Shown piece after piece: positions 31,524 through 38,867 of a stretch of DNA of 64,000 nucleotides. The position numbers were made by a program, and so were the translations under genes. Position 1 is the stretch's first letter, and each line of letters starts with the position of its first letter. The notes beneath the pieces are model-generated. The model saw only the letters and a list, made by a program, of their open reading frames with translations, had not been told where the DNA came from and did not search any database. Origin of the DNA: Longimicrobium sp. (GTDB taxonomy: Bacteria; Gemmatimonadota; Gemmatimonadetes; Longimicrobiales; Longimicrobiaceae); NCBI GenBank assembly GCA_036389135.1, contig DASVQP010000029.1, forward strand, positions 62,001-126,000. The letters run 5' to 3'.

Positions 31524-32534
31524 TCACCCCGCCACGCCCGTCGTTCCCCGCACCACCAGCTTCACCGGCAGCGGCCGGTCGGAACGCGGCGCGTACGTCG
31601 GGTCGTCCAGGCGGCGAAGGAGGAGGCGTGCGGCGCGGGCACCCAGCTCGCGGGCCGGAATGGCGACGGTCGTCAGCTCCGGGGTGAGGACGCGGGCCAG
31701 CTCCACGTCGTCGCACCCCACCAGCGACAGCTCGCCCGGAACCGCGAGCCCGGCGGTGAGCGCCGTCTTCAGCGCGCCCGCCGCCAGCAGGTCGTTTGCG
31801 CAAAAGATCCCGGTCGGGCGGTCGTGGGAGGCGAGCAGCGAGCGCATCGCCCGCTGTCCCCCGGCGATGGTAGGCGGAGTGCGCCGCACCCACTCCGACC
31901 GCGGCTCCACCCCCGCATCGCGCAGCGCTCGGAAGAACCCCCGCTCCCGCATGCGGAAGCCGTGTACGTCCGAAGCCGGGCCGATGAAGGCGAGCCGGCG
32001 GTGCCCCAGCCCCAGGAGGTGCTCCGCCGCCAGGCGCCCCGCCTCCAGCGCGCCGCTCGCGACCCCTGGCCACCGCTCGGGCGGCTCGTCCACCAGCACC
32101 ACCTCGGTGCCCGAGAGCGCATCGGCCGGGAGCGATGCGGCGCCGACTCCGTCCAGGATCAGCCCGTCCACCTGCCGCGCCCGCAGCGCCTCCAGGTGCC
32201 GCGCCGCCGGCACCTCCCGCGTGTCGCCGGGAAGGACGACGTATCCGGCCTCGGCCGCCACCCGCTGCACGCCGGTCACCACGTCCAGGTAGAACGGGTT
32301 GGAGAGGTCGGGCACCAGCACACCCAGCGCGTACGACCTTCCGCGAACCAGCCCGCGCGCCAGGATGTTGGGCCGGTACCCCAGCGCCTCGGCCGAGCGA
32401 AGGACCCGCTCCCGCGTCGCCGCCGCCACCCGCGCCCGCGGATTCCCCCCCAGCACCAGCGACACCGTGGCCTGGGATACGCCCGCGTGGCGCGCAACGT
32501 CGTGGGTTGTGATGGAGCGGTTGGGTGAGGGCAC
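31524..32534 (-). CDS. LacI-family transcriptional regulator
   Basis: A 336-aa repressor. The N-terminal LacI helix-turn-helix is intact (TTHDVARHAGVSQATVSLVL, residues 9-28, followed by the hinge YRPNILARGL). The periplasmic-binding-protein-like effector domain follows (LGVLVPDLSNPFYLDVV at about 70; GIFCANDLLAAGALK at about 240; VGCDDVELARVLTPELTTV at about 275). Sugar-type effector expected, but none can be named. GTG start, 15 bases from the 32-bp palindrome upstream, which implies autoregulation. It may also control the lipid-type operon downstream, though a repeat array separates them. Confidence 0.94.
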   Translation of the reverse strand: MPSPNRSITTHDVARHAGVSQATVSLVLGGNPRARVAAATRERVLRSAEALGYRPNILARGLVRGRSYALGVLVPDLSNPFYLDVVTGVQRVAAEAGYVVLPGDTREVPAARHLEALRARQVDGLILDGVGAASLPADALSGTEVVLVDEPPERWPGVASGALEAGRLAAEHLLGLGHRRLAFIGPASDVHGFRMRERGFFRALRDAGVEPRSEWVRRTPPTIAGGQRAMRSLLASHDRPTGIFCANDLLAAGALKTALTAGLAVPGELSLVGCDDVELARVLTPELTTVAIPARELGARAARLLLRRLDDPTYAPRSDRPLPVKLVVRGTTGVAG

Positions 32535-32548
32535 TCGCTTCGTCCTTT

Positions 32549-32580
32549 TGCTGATACGTATTAGCTAATACGTATCAGCA
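32549..32580. promoter_or_regulatory. 32-bp perfect palindrome, probable LacI-family operator
   Basis: The half-site TGCTGATACGTATTAG is followed at once by its exact complement, with no spacer. The palindrome is A/T-rich (18 of 32) in GC-rich DNA and starts 15 bases upstream of the GTG of the LacI-family gene. The size fits LacI-family operators (a central CG or GC dyad), but this one is longer and contains two nested ATACGTAT sub-palindromes, so two dimers or a tetramer could bind. Confidence 0.8.
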
Positions 32581-32589
32581 GGGTGGATG

Positions 32590-32852
32590 TCAAGGGTTTT
32601 GTTGGATAGGCGGGTGGGGCGTCGGAGGCCGGGGGCCGGATGCCGGGCCGGAAGCCCGGGGGCAGTCGCCGGGGCAGTCGCCGGGGGCTAAAGCCCCCGG
32701 CTGGAACTACGGGAAGGCGGCTGAAGCCGGCTCGCGAGCCGCGGCATTGGAGCCGCACCCGACGCGACGGGCAGATAGGTGCGTACGCCCCTCCCCCAGG
32801 TAGTTTTTGGGGGAGGGGCCGCGAGGTGACGAGCGGGGGTGGGGGCCTGCCC
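32590..32852. repeat. R5 second module plus R4 end, no gene
   Basis: Short tandem pieces (CCGGGGGCAGTCG / CCGGGGCAGTCG) run into GGGGGCTAAAGCCCCCGGC and the GCTGAAGCCGGCTCGCGAGC block, matching 5090-5150 in reverse complement. Then comes GCGTACGCCCCTCCCCCAGG with a matching TTTTTGGGGGAGGGGC arm (about 32780-32822), which recurs at about 38800-38842. The array ends at the stop codon of the GGDEF/EAL gene. Confidence 0.8.
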
Positions 32853-35774
32853 CTACCACCGCTCGTCGCGGTCCAGCAGCTCCGCGGCGGCGGCGGGGGT
32901 GAGGGGGCGGGCGAAGAGGAAGCCCTGCGCGTAGTCGCAGCGCTGGGCGCGCAGGGAGGCGAGCTGGGCGGGCGTCTCCACCCCCTCGGCCACCACGCGC
33001 ACCCCCAGGTTGTGCGCCAGCGCGATGATGGCGTGCACCAGCTGCGTGCTGCGCCGGTCGTGGTCCATCCGGCTCACGAAGGAGCGGTCGATCTTCAGCT
33101 CGTCCAGCTCCATGCGGTGCAGGTAGCCGAGTGACGAGTAGCCGGTGCCGAAGTCGTCCATGCAGAGCTGCACCCCCAGCTCCTTCAGCGTCCGCAGGGT
33201 GGAGCGCGCGGGCTCGGCGTTCTCCAGGATCACCGTCTCCGTGATCTCCAGCCAGAGGCGCGAGGGATCCACCCCGCACGCCACCAGGCCGCGCGCCACG
33301 TGGTCCGCCAGGTCCGCGTCGCCGAACTGGCGGGCGGAAAGGTTGAGCGACACGATCAGCCGCCGCTCCGGGTAGCGGCGCGTCCACTCGGCGAGCTGGC
33401 TGCACCCCTCCTCCAGCACCCATCGCCCCACCGCCGAGATCAGCCCCGTCTCCTCGGCCAGGGGGATGAAGAGGTTGGGGGCGATGGTGCCGCGTTCCGG
33501 GTGCTCCCAGCGCAGCAGCCCCTCGAAGCCCGCCACCCGCCCGTCCTCCAGCGACATGATGGGCTGGAAGAGGAGGCGCAGCTCGCCGCGCTCCAGGGCG
33601 CGCCGCAGGTCGCTCTCCAGCCGCAGCCGCTCGACGGCCTCGGCGTGCATGGCGCGGTCGAACACCTCGTAGCGGTTCTTGCCGCGCGCCTTGGCCCGGC
33701 TGAGCGCCGCGTCCGCGTTGCGCAGCAGCTCCTCTGGCCGTTCGGCCGTGCCGCTGGCCAGGGCAATCCCCATGCTGGCCGACGCGAAGACGTCGTGGCC
33801 CGGCGCCAGAGCAAAGGGCACGGCCAGCGCTTCCAGCAGGCGCTCGGCCATGTGCGTCGCCTGGCGCGTGCTGGTGGAAGGCAGCAGGAGGGTGAACTCG
33901 TCGCCGCCGAAGCGCGCGACCGTGGCGTCCGGGGGGATGGCGGCGGCCAGGCGGCGGGCGATCTCCACCAGCATGCGGTCGCCCACGCCGTGGCCCAGAG
34001 AGTCGTTGATGACCTTGAAGCGGTCCAGGTCCATGAAGAAGACCGCCAGCGCCGCTCCCTCGCGCCGCCCGCTGGCCGCCCGCTCCAGCCGGTCCATGAA
34101 GAGGGCGCGGTTGGGGAGCCCGGTGAGGGCGTCGTGCAGGGCGCCGTACGCCAGGCGCTCCTCGGCCCGTTTGCGCTCGGTGATGTCGTGGATGATCCCC
34201 TGGTAGCCGAGCACGGTTCCGTCGGGGGCGCGGCGCAGGGTGGCACTCACCAGGCAGTGGAGCGTCTCCCCGTCACGCCGGGTGAACCTCACCTCGAACT
34301 CGCGCACGTACCCCGCGCGAAAGATCTCGTCCCGGAAGCGGGTGCGGTCCTGCGGATCTGCGTACAGGTGCGACACGTGGCCGGAGAGCAGCTCCTGGCG
34401 CGAGTAGCCGAATTGGTCCACCAGCGCCTGGTTCACCGCCACGAAGCGCCCATCCAGCGTCGTGATGTACACCGCGTCGCGGCTCTCCTCAAAGAGGGTG
34501 CGGTAGCGCTCCTCGCTCTCGCGCAGCGCCTCCTCGGCACGCGTGCGCGCGGTGATGTCGCGCGCGAAGCCCTGCACCCCCACCACCTCGTCCCCGCGCC
34601 GCACCGCCGTCTCCACCAGCTCCAGGGTGACGGGATGGCCGTCGCGGTGGCGGACGATGACGCGGTACGAGTGCGGCGCCCCGGCGGAGCCAAGGGTGAC
34701 GGCCGTCTGCGCGTCCACCTCGGCGGTGTCCCACCCTGCCGGCTGCAGCGACCCGTAGCGCCGCCCCACCAGCTCCTCCATGCGGTACCCCAGCACCTCG
34801 TGCACCGAGGGGGAGACCGACTCGTAGACCCCGTTCAGGTCGTGCTGGTAGAAGAAGACCTGCTCGCTGCCGGCCACCATCAGCCGGTAGCGCTCTTCGC
34901 TGGCGCGCAGCGCTTCGGCGGCGTGCTCGCTCTGGGTGACGTCGCGGCTCACCCCCAGCGCCCCCACCCGCTGCCCCCCTGCATCCCGCAGCGGAACGAA
35001 CACCGTCTCCGAGAGCCCCAGCCCCCCGTCCTTGCGCACGAAGCGGATCTTGCCGGACCAGCGGCCCTCGGCGTCCAGCGCGTACAGGATGCGCCGGTTC
35101 AGCTCCGCCGCCTCGCCGGGGGGGAGCCACAGCTCCACCGTGGACCCCAGCACCTCGTCGCGGGCCCACCCGTAGATCCGCTCCGCGGCGCGGTTCCAGT
35201 CGGTGATGCGCCCCTCGGGATCGGCGATGAGGACGGCGTCGTACAGGTTCTCGAAGGCGAGCCCCTGCCGCGCGAGCGCCTCCTCGGCGTGCTTGCGATC
35301 GGTGATGTCGAAAGCGGTACCCAGCCCCGCCTGCTCCCCCTGGAACTCGATGCGCCCCGCCGTCAGGACCACCCAGCGCTCCGTGCCGTCCTTGCGCAGC
35401 AGCTTCACTGCGTAGCGCTGCGGAAGGGATTCGCCGCGCTGGCGCGCCATCCCGCGAGCGCGCACCAGCTCGCGGTGCTCGGGGTGCACCACGTCCCAGA
35501 ACTGGACCGAGAGGAGCTCCTCGCGCGTGTAGCCGGTCAGCTCGCTGGCGGCGGCGTTGACGTAGCGGAATCGCTCGCCCTGATAGATGAAGATCGCCGC
35601 CGGGATGGTCTCGGCCAGCACCCGGAAGTGCTCGTCGCCGGCGCGCAGTGCTTGCGCGTCGGCGTCGTGCGCGGAAAGCCCGGCGTCCAGTGCGCGCAGC
35701 AGCGCCTCGCTCTCCGGGTGGCGCGCCGCGCCGCCGAAGAGCTGCCCAACGATGCGCTCGAGCAATGGATGCAA
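32853..35774 (-). CDS. PAS-GGDEF-EAL c-di-GMP signalling protein
   Basis: A 973-aa soluble protein with no membrane helix. Four PAS domains lie in series (about 45-165, 170-290, 295-415, 420-540), then GGDEF (about 545-710; ARFGGDEFTLLLP keeps the catalytic signature) and EAL (about 725-965). The EAL active site looks complete: FEGLLRW (EGL variant of EAL), LWLEITET, CMDDFGTGYSSL, LKIDRSFV, VAEGVET and QGFLFARPL. It could both make and cleave c-di-GMP under PAS control. TTG start at 35774 with CCGGAGC upstream. The 230 bases before it include a terminator-like hairpin. Confidence 0.95.
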   Translation of the reverse strand: MHPLLERIVGQLFGGAARHPESEALLRALDAGLSAHDADAQALRAGDEHFRVLAETIPAAIFIYQGERFRYVNAAASELTGYTREELLSVQFWDVVHPEHRELVRARGMARQRGESLPQRYAVKLLRKDGTERWVVLTAGRIEFQGEQAGLGTAFDITDRKHAEEALARQGLAFENLYDAVLIADPEGRITDWNRAAERIYGWARDEVLGSTVELWLPPGEAAELNRRILYALDAEGRWSGKIRFVRKDGGLGLSETVFVPLRDAGGQRVGALGVSRDVTQSEHAAEALRASEERYRLMVAGSEQVFFYQHDLNGVYESVSPSVHEVLGYRMEELVGRRYGSLQPAGWDTAEVDAQTAVTLGSAGAPHSYRVIVRHRDGHPVTLELVETAVRRGDEVVGVQGFARDITARTRAEEALRESEERYRTLFEESRDAVYITTLDGRFVAVNQALVDQFGYSRQELLSGHVSHLYADPQDRTRFRDEIFRAGYVREFEVRFTRRDGETLHCLVSATLRRAPDGTVLGYQGIIHDITERKRAEERLAYGALHDALTGLPNRALFMDRLERAASGRREGAALAVFFMDLDRFKVINDSLGHGVGDRMLVEIARRLAAAIPPDATVARFGGDEFTLLLPSTSTRQATHMAERLLEALAVPFALAPGHDVFASASMGIALASGTAERPEELLRNADAALSRAKARGKNRYEVFDRAMHAEAVERLRLESDLRRALERGELRLLFQPIMSLEDGRVAGFEGLLRWEHPERGTIAPNLFIPLAEETGLISAVGRWVLEEGCSQLAEWTRRYPERRLIVSLNLSARQFGDADLADHVARGLVACGVDPSRLWLEITETVILENAEPARSTLRTLKELGVQLCMDDFGTGYSSLGYLHRMELDELKIDRSFVSRMDHDRRSTQLVHAIIALAHNLGVRVVAEGVETPAQLASLRAQRCDYAQGFLFARPLTPAAAAELLDRDERW

Positions 35775-35905
35775 GGAAGCTCCGGGTGTGCGCTGGTGGT
35801 GTGCGTCGCGCGCGCGGGATGGAGCGGTCCCGCGCCACGCTTAAAATGACCTTCCCAGCCTGCGCTGCAACGCGCGGGCCCCGGTGCGGAACGCCCAGGA
35901 AAGGA

Positions 35906-35937
35906 CGCGCCGCCGAACCCGAAGGTCCGGCGGCGCG
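35906..35937 (-). terminator. terminator of a small minus-strand transcript
   Basis: Read on the minus strand, CGCGCCGCCG pairs with CGGCGGCGCG. Inside is a further short stem closed by a TTCG tetraloop, and the hairpin is followed by TCCTTTCCTG. It lies 70 bases after a 20-codon ORF and 130 bases before the GGDEF/EAL start, so it could end a separate small RNA or act as an attenuator. Confidence 0.75.
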
Positions 35938-36007
35938 TTGGGTCTGCCTCGACCCGGCCGATGCCGCGTGCGGCACCCGCCTTGGCGGGGTACTGCTCGC
36001 CGTGGGG

Positions 36008-36070
36008 TTAAGCGCCCACGCGGCGGTCGTTTGCCCGTGCCAGATCGAAAGCAGCGTAATTCTCGGACAA
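36008..36070 (-). CDS. 20-aa small ORF with perfect Shine-Dalgarno
   Basis: TTG start at 36070 lies 7 bases after AAAGGAGGTGATC, an exact complement of the 16S rRNA 3' end. The peptide begins MSENYAAFDLARAN and ends Val-Gly-Ala with TAA at 36008. A good promoter is upstream and a strong terminator is downstream, so this looks like a complete small transcription unit. It may be a leader peptide, a regulatory sORF or a small protein. No homolog is known to me. Confidence 0.45.
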   Translation of the reverse strand: MSENYAAFDLARANDRRVGA

Positions 36071-36170
36071 AAGATCACCTCCTTTGTTCACGTTGGACAT
36101 CGGGCGCGAACCCGCCGGGCCTTCTCCAGGCCCGGATCGACCGCGACGCGCGCGGTCCGTAACCGCGCCT

Positions 36171-36199
36171 ATGATAACGCCTTCCACGGTATCTGTCTA
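36171..36199 (-). promoter_or_regulatory. promoter of the small minus-strand transcript
   Basis: On the minus strand TAGACA (36199-36194) and TATCAT (36176-36171) are separated by exactly 17 bases, each matching 5 of 6 consensus bases. The start of transcription would be near 36164. A perfect 8-bp hairpin (36115-36122 with 36128-36135) lies in the leader before the ribosome-binding site. Confidence 0.6.
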
Positions 36200-36224
36200 C
36201 CCCCTGGAAAAGAACATGAAAAGC

Positions 36225-36308
36225 CTCACACAGAGGCACAGAGGAACCGGCAAGAAACCAAGAAACTCTTTTGCTGTTCTCTCGTTTTCCTCTGTGGCTC
36301 TGTGTGAG
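36225..36308. repeat. R2 hairpin repeat (CTCACACAGAG type)
   Basis: Left arm CTCACACAGAGGCACAGAGG and right arm CCTCTGTGGCTCTGTGTGAG are complementary apart from one base, spaced by about 42 bases. The A/T-rich centre (CAAGAAACCAAGAAACTC) contrasts with the genome. Same family at 42996, 54236 and 56926. It sits just upstream of the blaI-like promoter. Confidence 0.9.
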
Positions 36309-36357
36309 ATTAGGATCCTTGTTGCACACTGGACAAAGAAGAGCGGGAAGATGATCC

Positions 36358-36387
36358 TTGACACCCCACCCCGCGCACGGGTACCAT
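36358..36387 (+). promoter_or_regulatory. putative promoter of the BlaI/M56 pair
   Basis: A perfect TTGACA (36358-36363) and TACCAT (36382-36387, four of six consensus bases) are separated by 18 bases. It lies 59 bases upstream of the BlaI-like start codon. No clear TACA-N-TGTA type BlaI operator is seen. Confidence 0.5.
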
Positions 36388-36445
36388 GAACACGTGCTAT
36401 TTCTTTAGCAGAGCCCACATACCGCTTTCCCCTCCTATGCAGATC

Positions 36446-36838
36446 ATGGCGAAGTCTCCCCCGCTAGCGAACCTGAGCCGCCGCGAGCGGCAGATCATGG
36501 ACGTGGTGTACCGCCTGGGCCGCGCCGCGGTGGGCGACGTGCTGGAGCGCATCCCCGATCCGCCCAGCTACTCGGCCGTGCGCGCGCTGATGCGCATCCT
36601 GGAGGAGAAGGGCCACCTGACGCACGAGCAGGACGGCCCTCGTTACGTGTACCTCCCCACGGTGCCCGCGGATACGGCGCAGCGCTCGGCGCTCACGCAC
36701 CTGGTGAGGACCTTCTTCCAGGGCTCCACCGGTGCCGCCGTAGCCGCGCTGCTGGACCTGGACGACGGAACCCTTTCCGAGCCGGAGCTCGACCGCCTTT
36801 CGCGGCTGATCGAGCAGGCCCGGGGACAGGAGCAATAA
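36446..36838 (+). CDS. BlaI/MecI/CopY-family repressor
   Basis: A 130-aa winged-helix repressor. The DNA-binding domain runs from LSRRERQIMDVVYRLGRAAV through PSYSAVRALMRILEEKGHL to the wing YVYLPTV (about residues 9-75). The C-terminal dimerisation helices are at about 80-130. BlaI-type repressors are cleaved when a partner M56 sensor protease is activated. That partner follows 3 bases downstream. The start MAKSPPLANL at 36446 fits the family; ATG at 36437 and an earlier codon are possible, none with a strong ribosome-binding site. Confidence 0.92.
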   Translation: MAKSPPLANLSRRERQIMDVVYRLGRAAVGDVLERIPDPPSYSAVRALMRILEEKGHLTHEQDGPRYVYLPTVPADTAQRSALTHLVRTFFQGSTGAAVAALLDLDDGTLSEPELDRLSRLIEQARGQEQ

Positions 36839-36841
36839 CCC

Positions 36842-38497
36842 ATGTCCGCCCCCCTTCCCTCCGGCCTCACCGACACCTGGGCCTGGGCCCTCGCCCTCCT
36901 CCTGGTGAAGTCTACCCTGGTGCTGTGCGCCGCCGCCCTCGCCGCGCGGGCGCTGCGCCACGGCTCCGCCGCTCGCCGCCACCTGGCGTGGACGCTGGCG
37001 CTCGGCGCGCTCCTGGTGCTCCCGCTCCTGGCGCTGGCGCTCCCCGCGTGGAAGCTCCCCTTCCTGCGCATCGTCACCCACCCCGCCGTGCGGGAGATGG
37101 GCGAGGTCGCGGGTCCGGCCACGCCGGCGGAGCTCCTCACGGCGGGCGCCCTGCTGGCGCTGGTTTGGGCGATGGGCGCGGCGGCGGTGCTGGCGCGGAT
37201 GGCGTTCGGGTGGCGCGCGGTGCGGCGGATGGCGCGCGGCGCCGTGCCCATGGACGACCTGCGCTGGACGGACACGGTGCGGATGCTGGGCGAGTCGGTG
37301 GGAGTGCGCGGGAGCGTGCGGCTGGTGCGCGGTGAGGGCGCCGCGATGCCGGTCACCTGGGGGGTCTTCCGCCCCACCATCCTCCTTCCCGCCGCGGCGG
37401 ACGAGTGGGCGCCGGAACGGCGGCGCGTGGTGCTGCTGCACGAGCTGGCGCACGTGGCGCGCCGCGACTGCCTCACTCAGATGCTGGCGACGCTGTGCTG
37501 CGCCGCGTACTGGTTCCACCCCGGCGCGTGGTGGGCCGCCCGCCGCATGCGCGTGGAGCGCGAGGAAGCGTGCGACGACCGGGTGCTGGCCGCCGGCGCC
37601 CGCGCTTCGGACTACGCCGGGCACCTGGTAGAGGTGGCGCGCACTTTTCGCGTCCCCCGCCCCGCCGCGCCCGCGATGGCGATGGCGCGCGGAGGCCAAC
37701 TGCAGGCGCGCGTCCTGGCCGTGCTCGATGCCGGCCGCGACCGGCGCGCCGTGCCGCACGGCGCGGGGATGGCGGTCTCGGCCGCGGTGCTGGCGGCGCT
37801 CCTGCCGCTCGCGGTGGTCGGGCCGTCCGAGCGGGAGCGCGCCCCGGCCTTCACGTTGACCTCGGCGCCTGCGCTGGCCGGTCCAGTGAAGCACGTGGAG
37901 CTGGACGGGATGCACATGGAGGTGCGGGTGAGCCCGGCTCCGGCACCCAAGCGCGCGCCGGCGCCGCTCGCCATCGCGCCGGCACCGGCGTCTGAGCCTG
38001 CCGCCGAGGCGGTGCCGGCGCGGCAGCCGGCGCACCGCAACGCACCGGCCCGGGCGCTGGCCGCGCTGATCCGCGCCACCACCGATCCGGAGGCGGACGT
38101 CCGCCGCACCGCCATCCGCGCCCTGGGCAAGCTTCAGGACGACGCGGTGGTGACGCCGCTGGTGCGCTCCCTCCGCGACCGCGACTCGGAGGTGCGCTCG
38201 CTGGCGGCGCGCATGCTGGGCGAGCTGGCCGGCGGCCATCCCGCGCCCGACGCGGAGCCGGTGGCCACCCTGGCAGAGGCGCCTCGCCGCGCATCGCGCC
38301 TGGGCGACGCCGCCGCCGACCGCGCCGCCGAAGCCCTGCGCGTCTCCCTCGCCGACGAGGACCCGCGCGTCCGCGACACCGCCCTCTGGGCCCTGGGCGC
38401 AATCGGCGGCGCAGACCAGCGCGGCGTCGTGATTTTGGGCGGCCAAGCCGGCAGCACCACCGGCGTGGAGACTACTTTTGAGGGGCCGGAGTTTTGA
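36842..38497 (+). CDS. M56-family (BlaR1-like) membrane metalloprotease with C-terminal HEAT repeats
   Basis: A 551-aa protein. Three membrane helices lie in the first 125 residues. The M56 zinc motif LLHELAHVARRDCL (HExxH at about 200) and the third ligand region EREEACDDRVL (about 240) come next, and a fourth helix is near 305-325. In place of the penicillin-binding sensor of BlaR1 the C-terminus has a Pro/Ala linker and two to three HEAT-like repeats (about 400-545: LAALIRATTDPEADVRRTAI, LVRSLRDRDSEVRSLAARML). So the signal it senses is probably a protein partner, not a beta-lactam (inference). Partner of the BlaI-like repressor. Confidence 0.9.
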   Translation: MSAPLPSGLTDTWAWALALLLVKSTLVLCAAALAARALRHGSAARRHLAWTLALGALLVLPLLALALPAWKLPFLRIVTHPAVREMGEVAGPATPAELLTAGALLALVWAMGAAAVLARMAFGWRAVRRMARGAVPMDDLRWTDTVRMLGESVGVRGSVRLVRGEGAAMPVTWGVFRPTILLPAAADEWAPERRRVVLLHELAHVARRDCLTQMLATLCCAAYWFHPGAWWAARRMRVEREEACDDRVLAAGARASDYAGHLVEVARTFRVPRPAAPAMAMARGGQLQARVLAVLDAGRDRRAVPHGAGMAVSAAVLAALLPLAVVGPSERERAPAFTLTSAPALAGPVKHVELDGMHMEVRVSPAPAPKRAPAPLAIAPAPASEPAAEAVPARQPAHRNAPARALAALIRATTDPEADVRRTAIRALGKLQDDAVVTPLVRSLRDRDSEVRSLAARMLGELAGGHPAPDAEPVATLAEAPRRASRLGDAAADRAAEALRVSLADEDPRVRDTALWALGAIGGADQRGVVILGGQAGSTTGVETTFEGPEF

Positions 38498-38534
38498 GCC
38501 GGTAGGGCCGGGGGGTTCAGCAGATGCAGCAGGG

Positions 38535-38564
38535 CGGGCGGCTCTCCGGGTGGGGAGCCGCCCG
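38535..38564 (+). terminator. rho-independent terminator after the M56 gene
   Basis: A 13-bp stem CGGGCGGCTCTCC/GGGGAGCCGCCCG (one wobble) with a 4-base loop is followed by ATTGCGTTTT. It starts 38 bases after the stop. Confidence 0.8.
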
Positions 38565-38609
38565 ATTGCGTTTTGGGGCGCAGGGGCCGGCGGATCAGAC
38601 GGGTGGCGG

Positions 38610-38867
38610 CGCCGGGGAGGGCACGGGCGGCCACGTGGGGCCGCCCCTACCGGTTGCGGTGCGGGGCGGTGGTCGAGGAGGGGGCGAGGGGCAGGCGGAA
38701 ACGCAGATCCGCCCTACCCTATTGAGTGCGCCAACCGGGCGCGGGGCACGGGCGCGATAAATCGCGCCCCTACAGCAATTGCGCACCCCGCGAGGATTCA
38801 TGCGTACGCCCCTCCCCCAGGTAGTTATTGGGGGAGGGGCCGCGAGTTCACGAGCGGGGGAGGGGGC
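38610..38867. repeat. R4 repeat array (inverse orientation), no gene
   Basis: The modules appear in reverse: GGGCGGCCACGTGGGGCCGC..CTAC (about 38625-38650), CGCAGATCCGCCCTAC (about 38702), GGGCGCGATAAATCGCGCCC (about 38752-38771) and then CGCCCCTCCCCCAGGTAG with its complementary GGGGGAGGGGC arm (about 38806-38842). The array runs up to the stop of the DhaL-DegV gene. Confidence 0.8.

Noticed and set aside
32549-32580. Transposon end or terminator
   Set aside because: No loop, no T tract, no transposase, and the position directly before a LacI-family start fits an operator far better.
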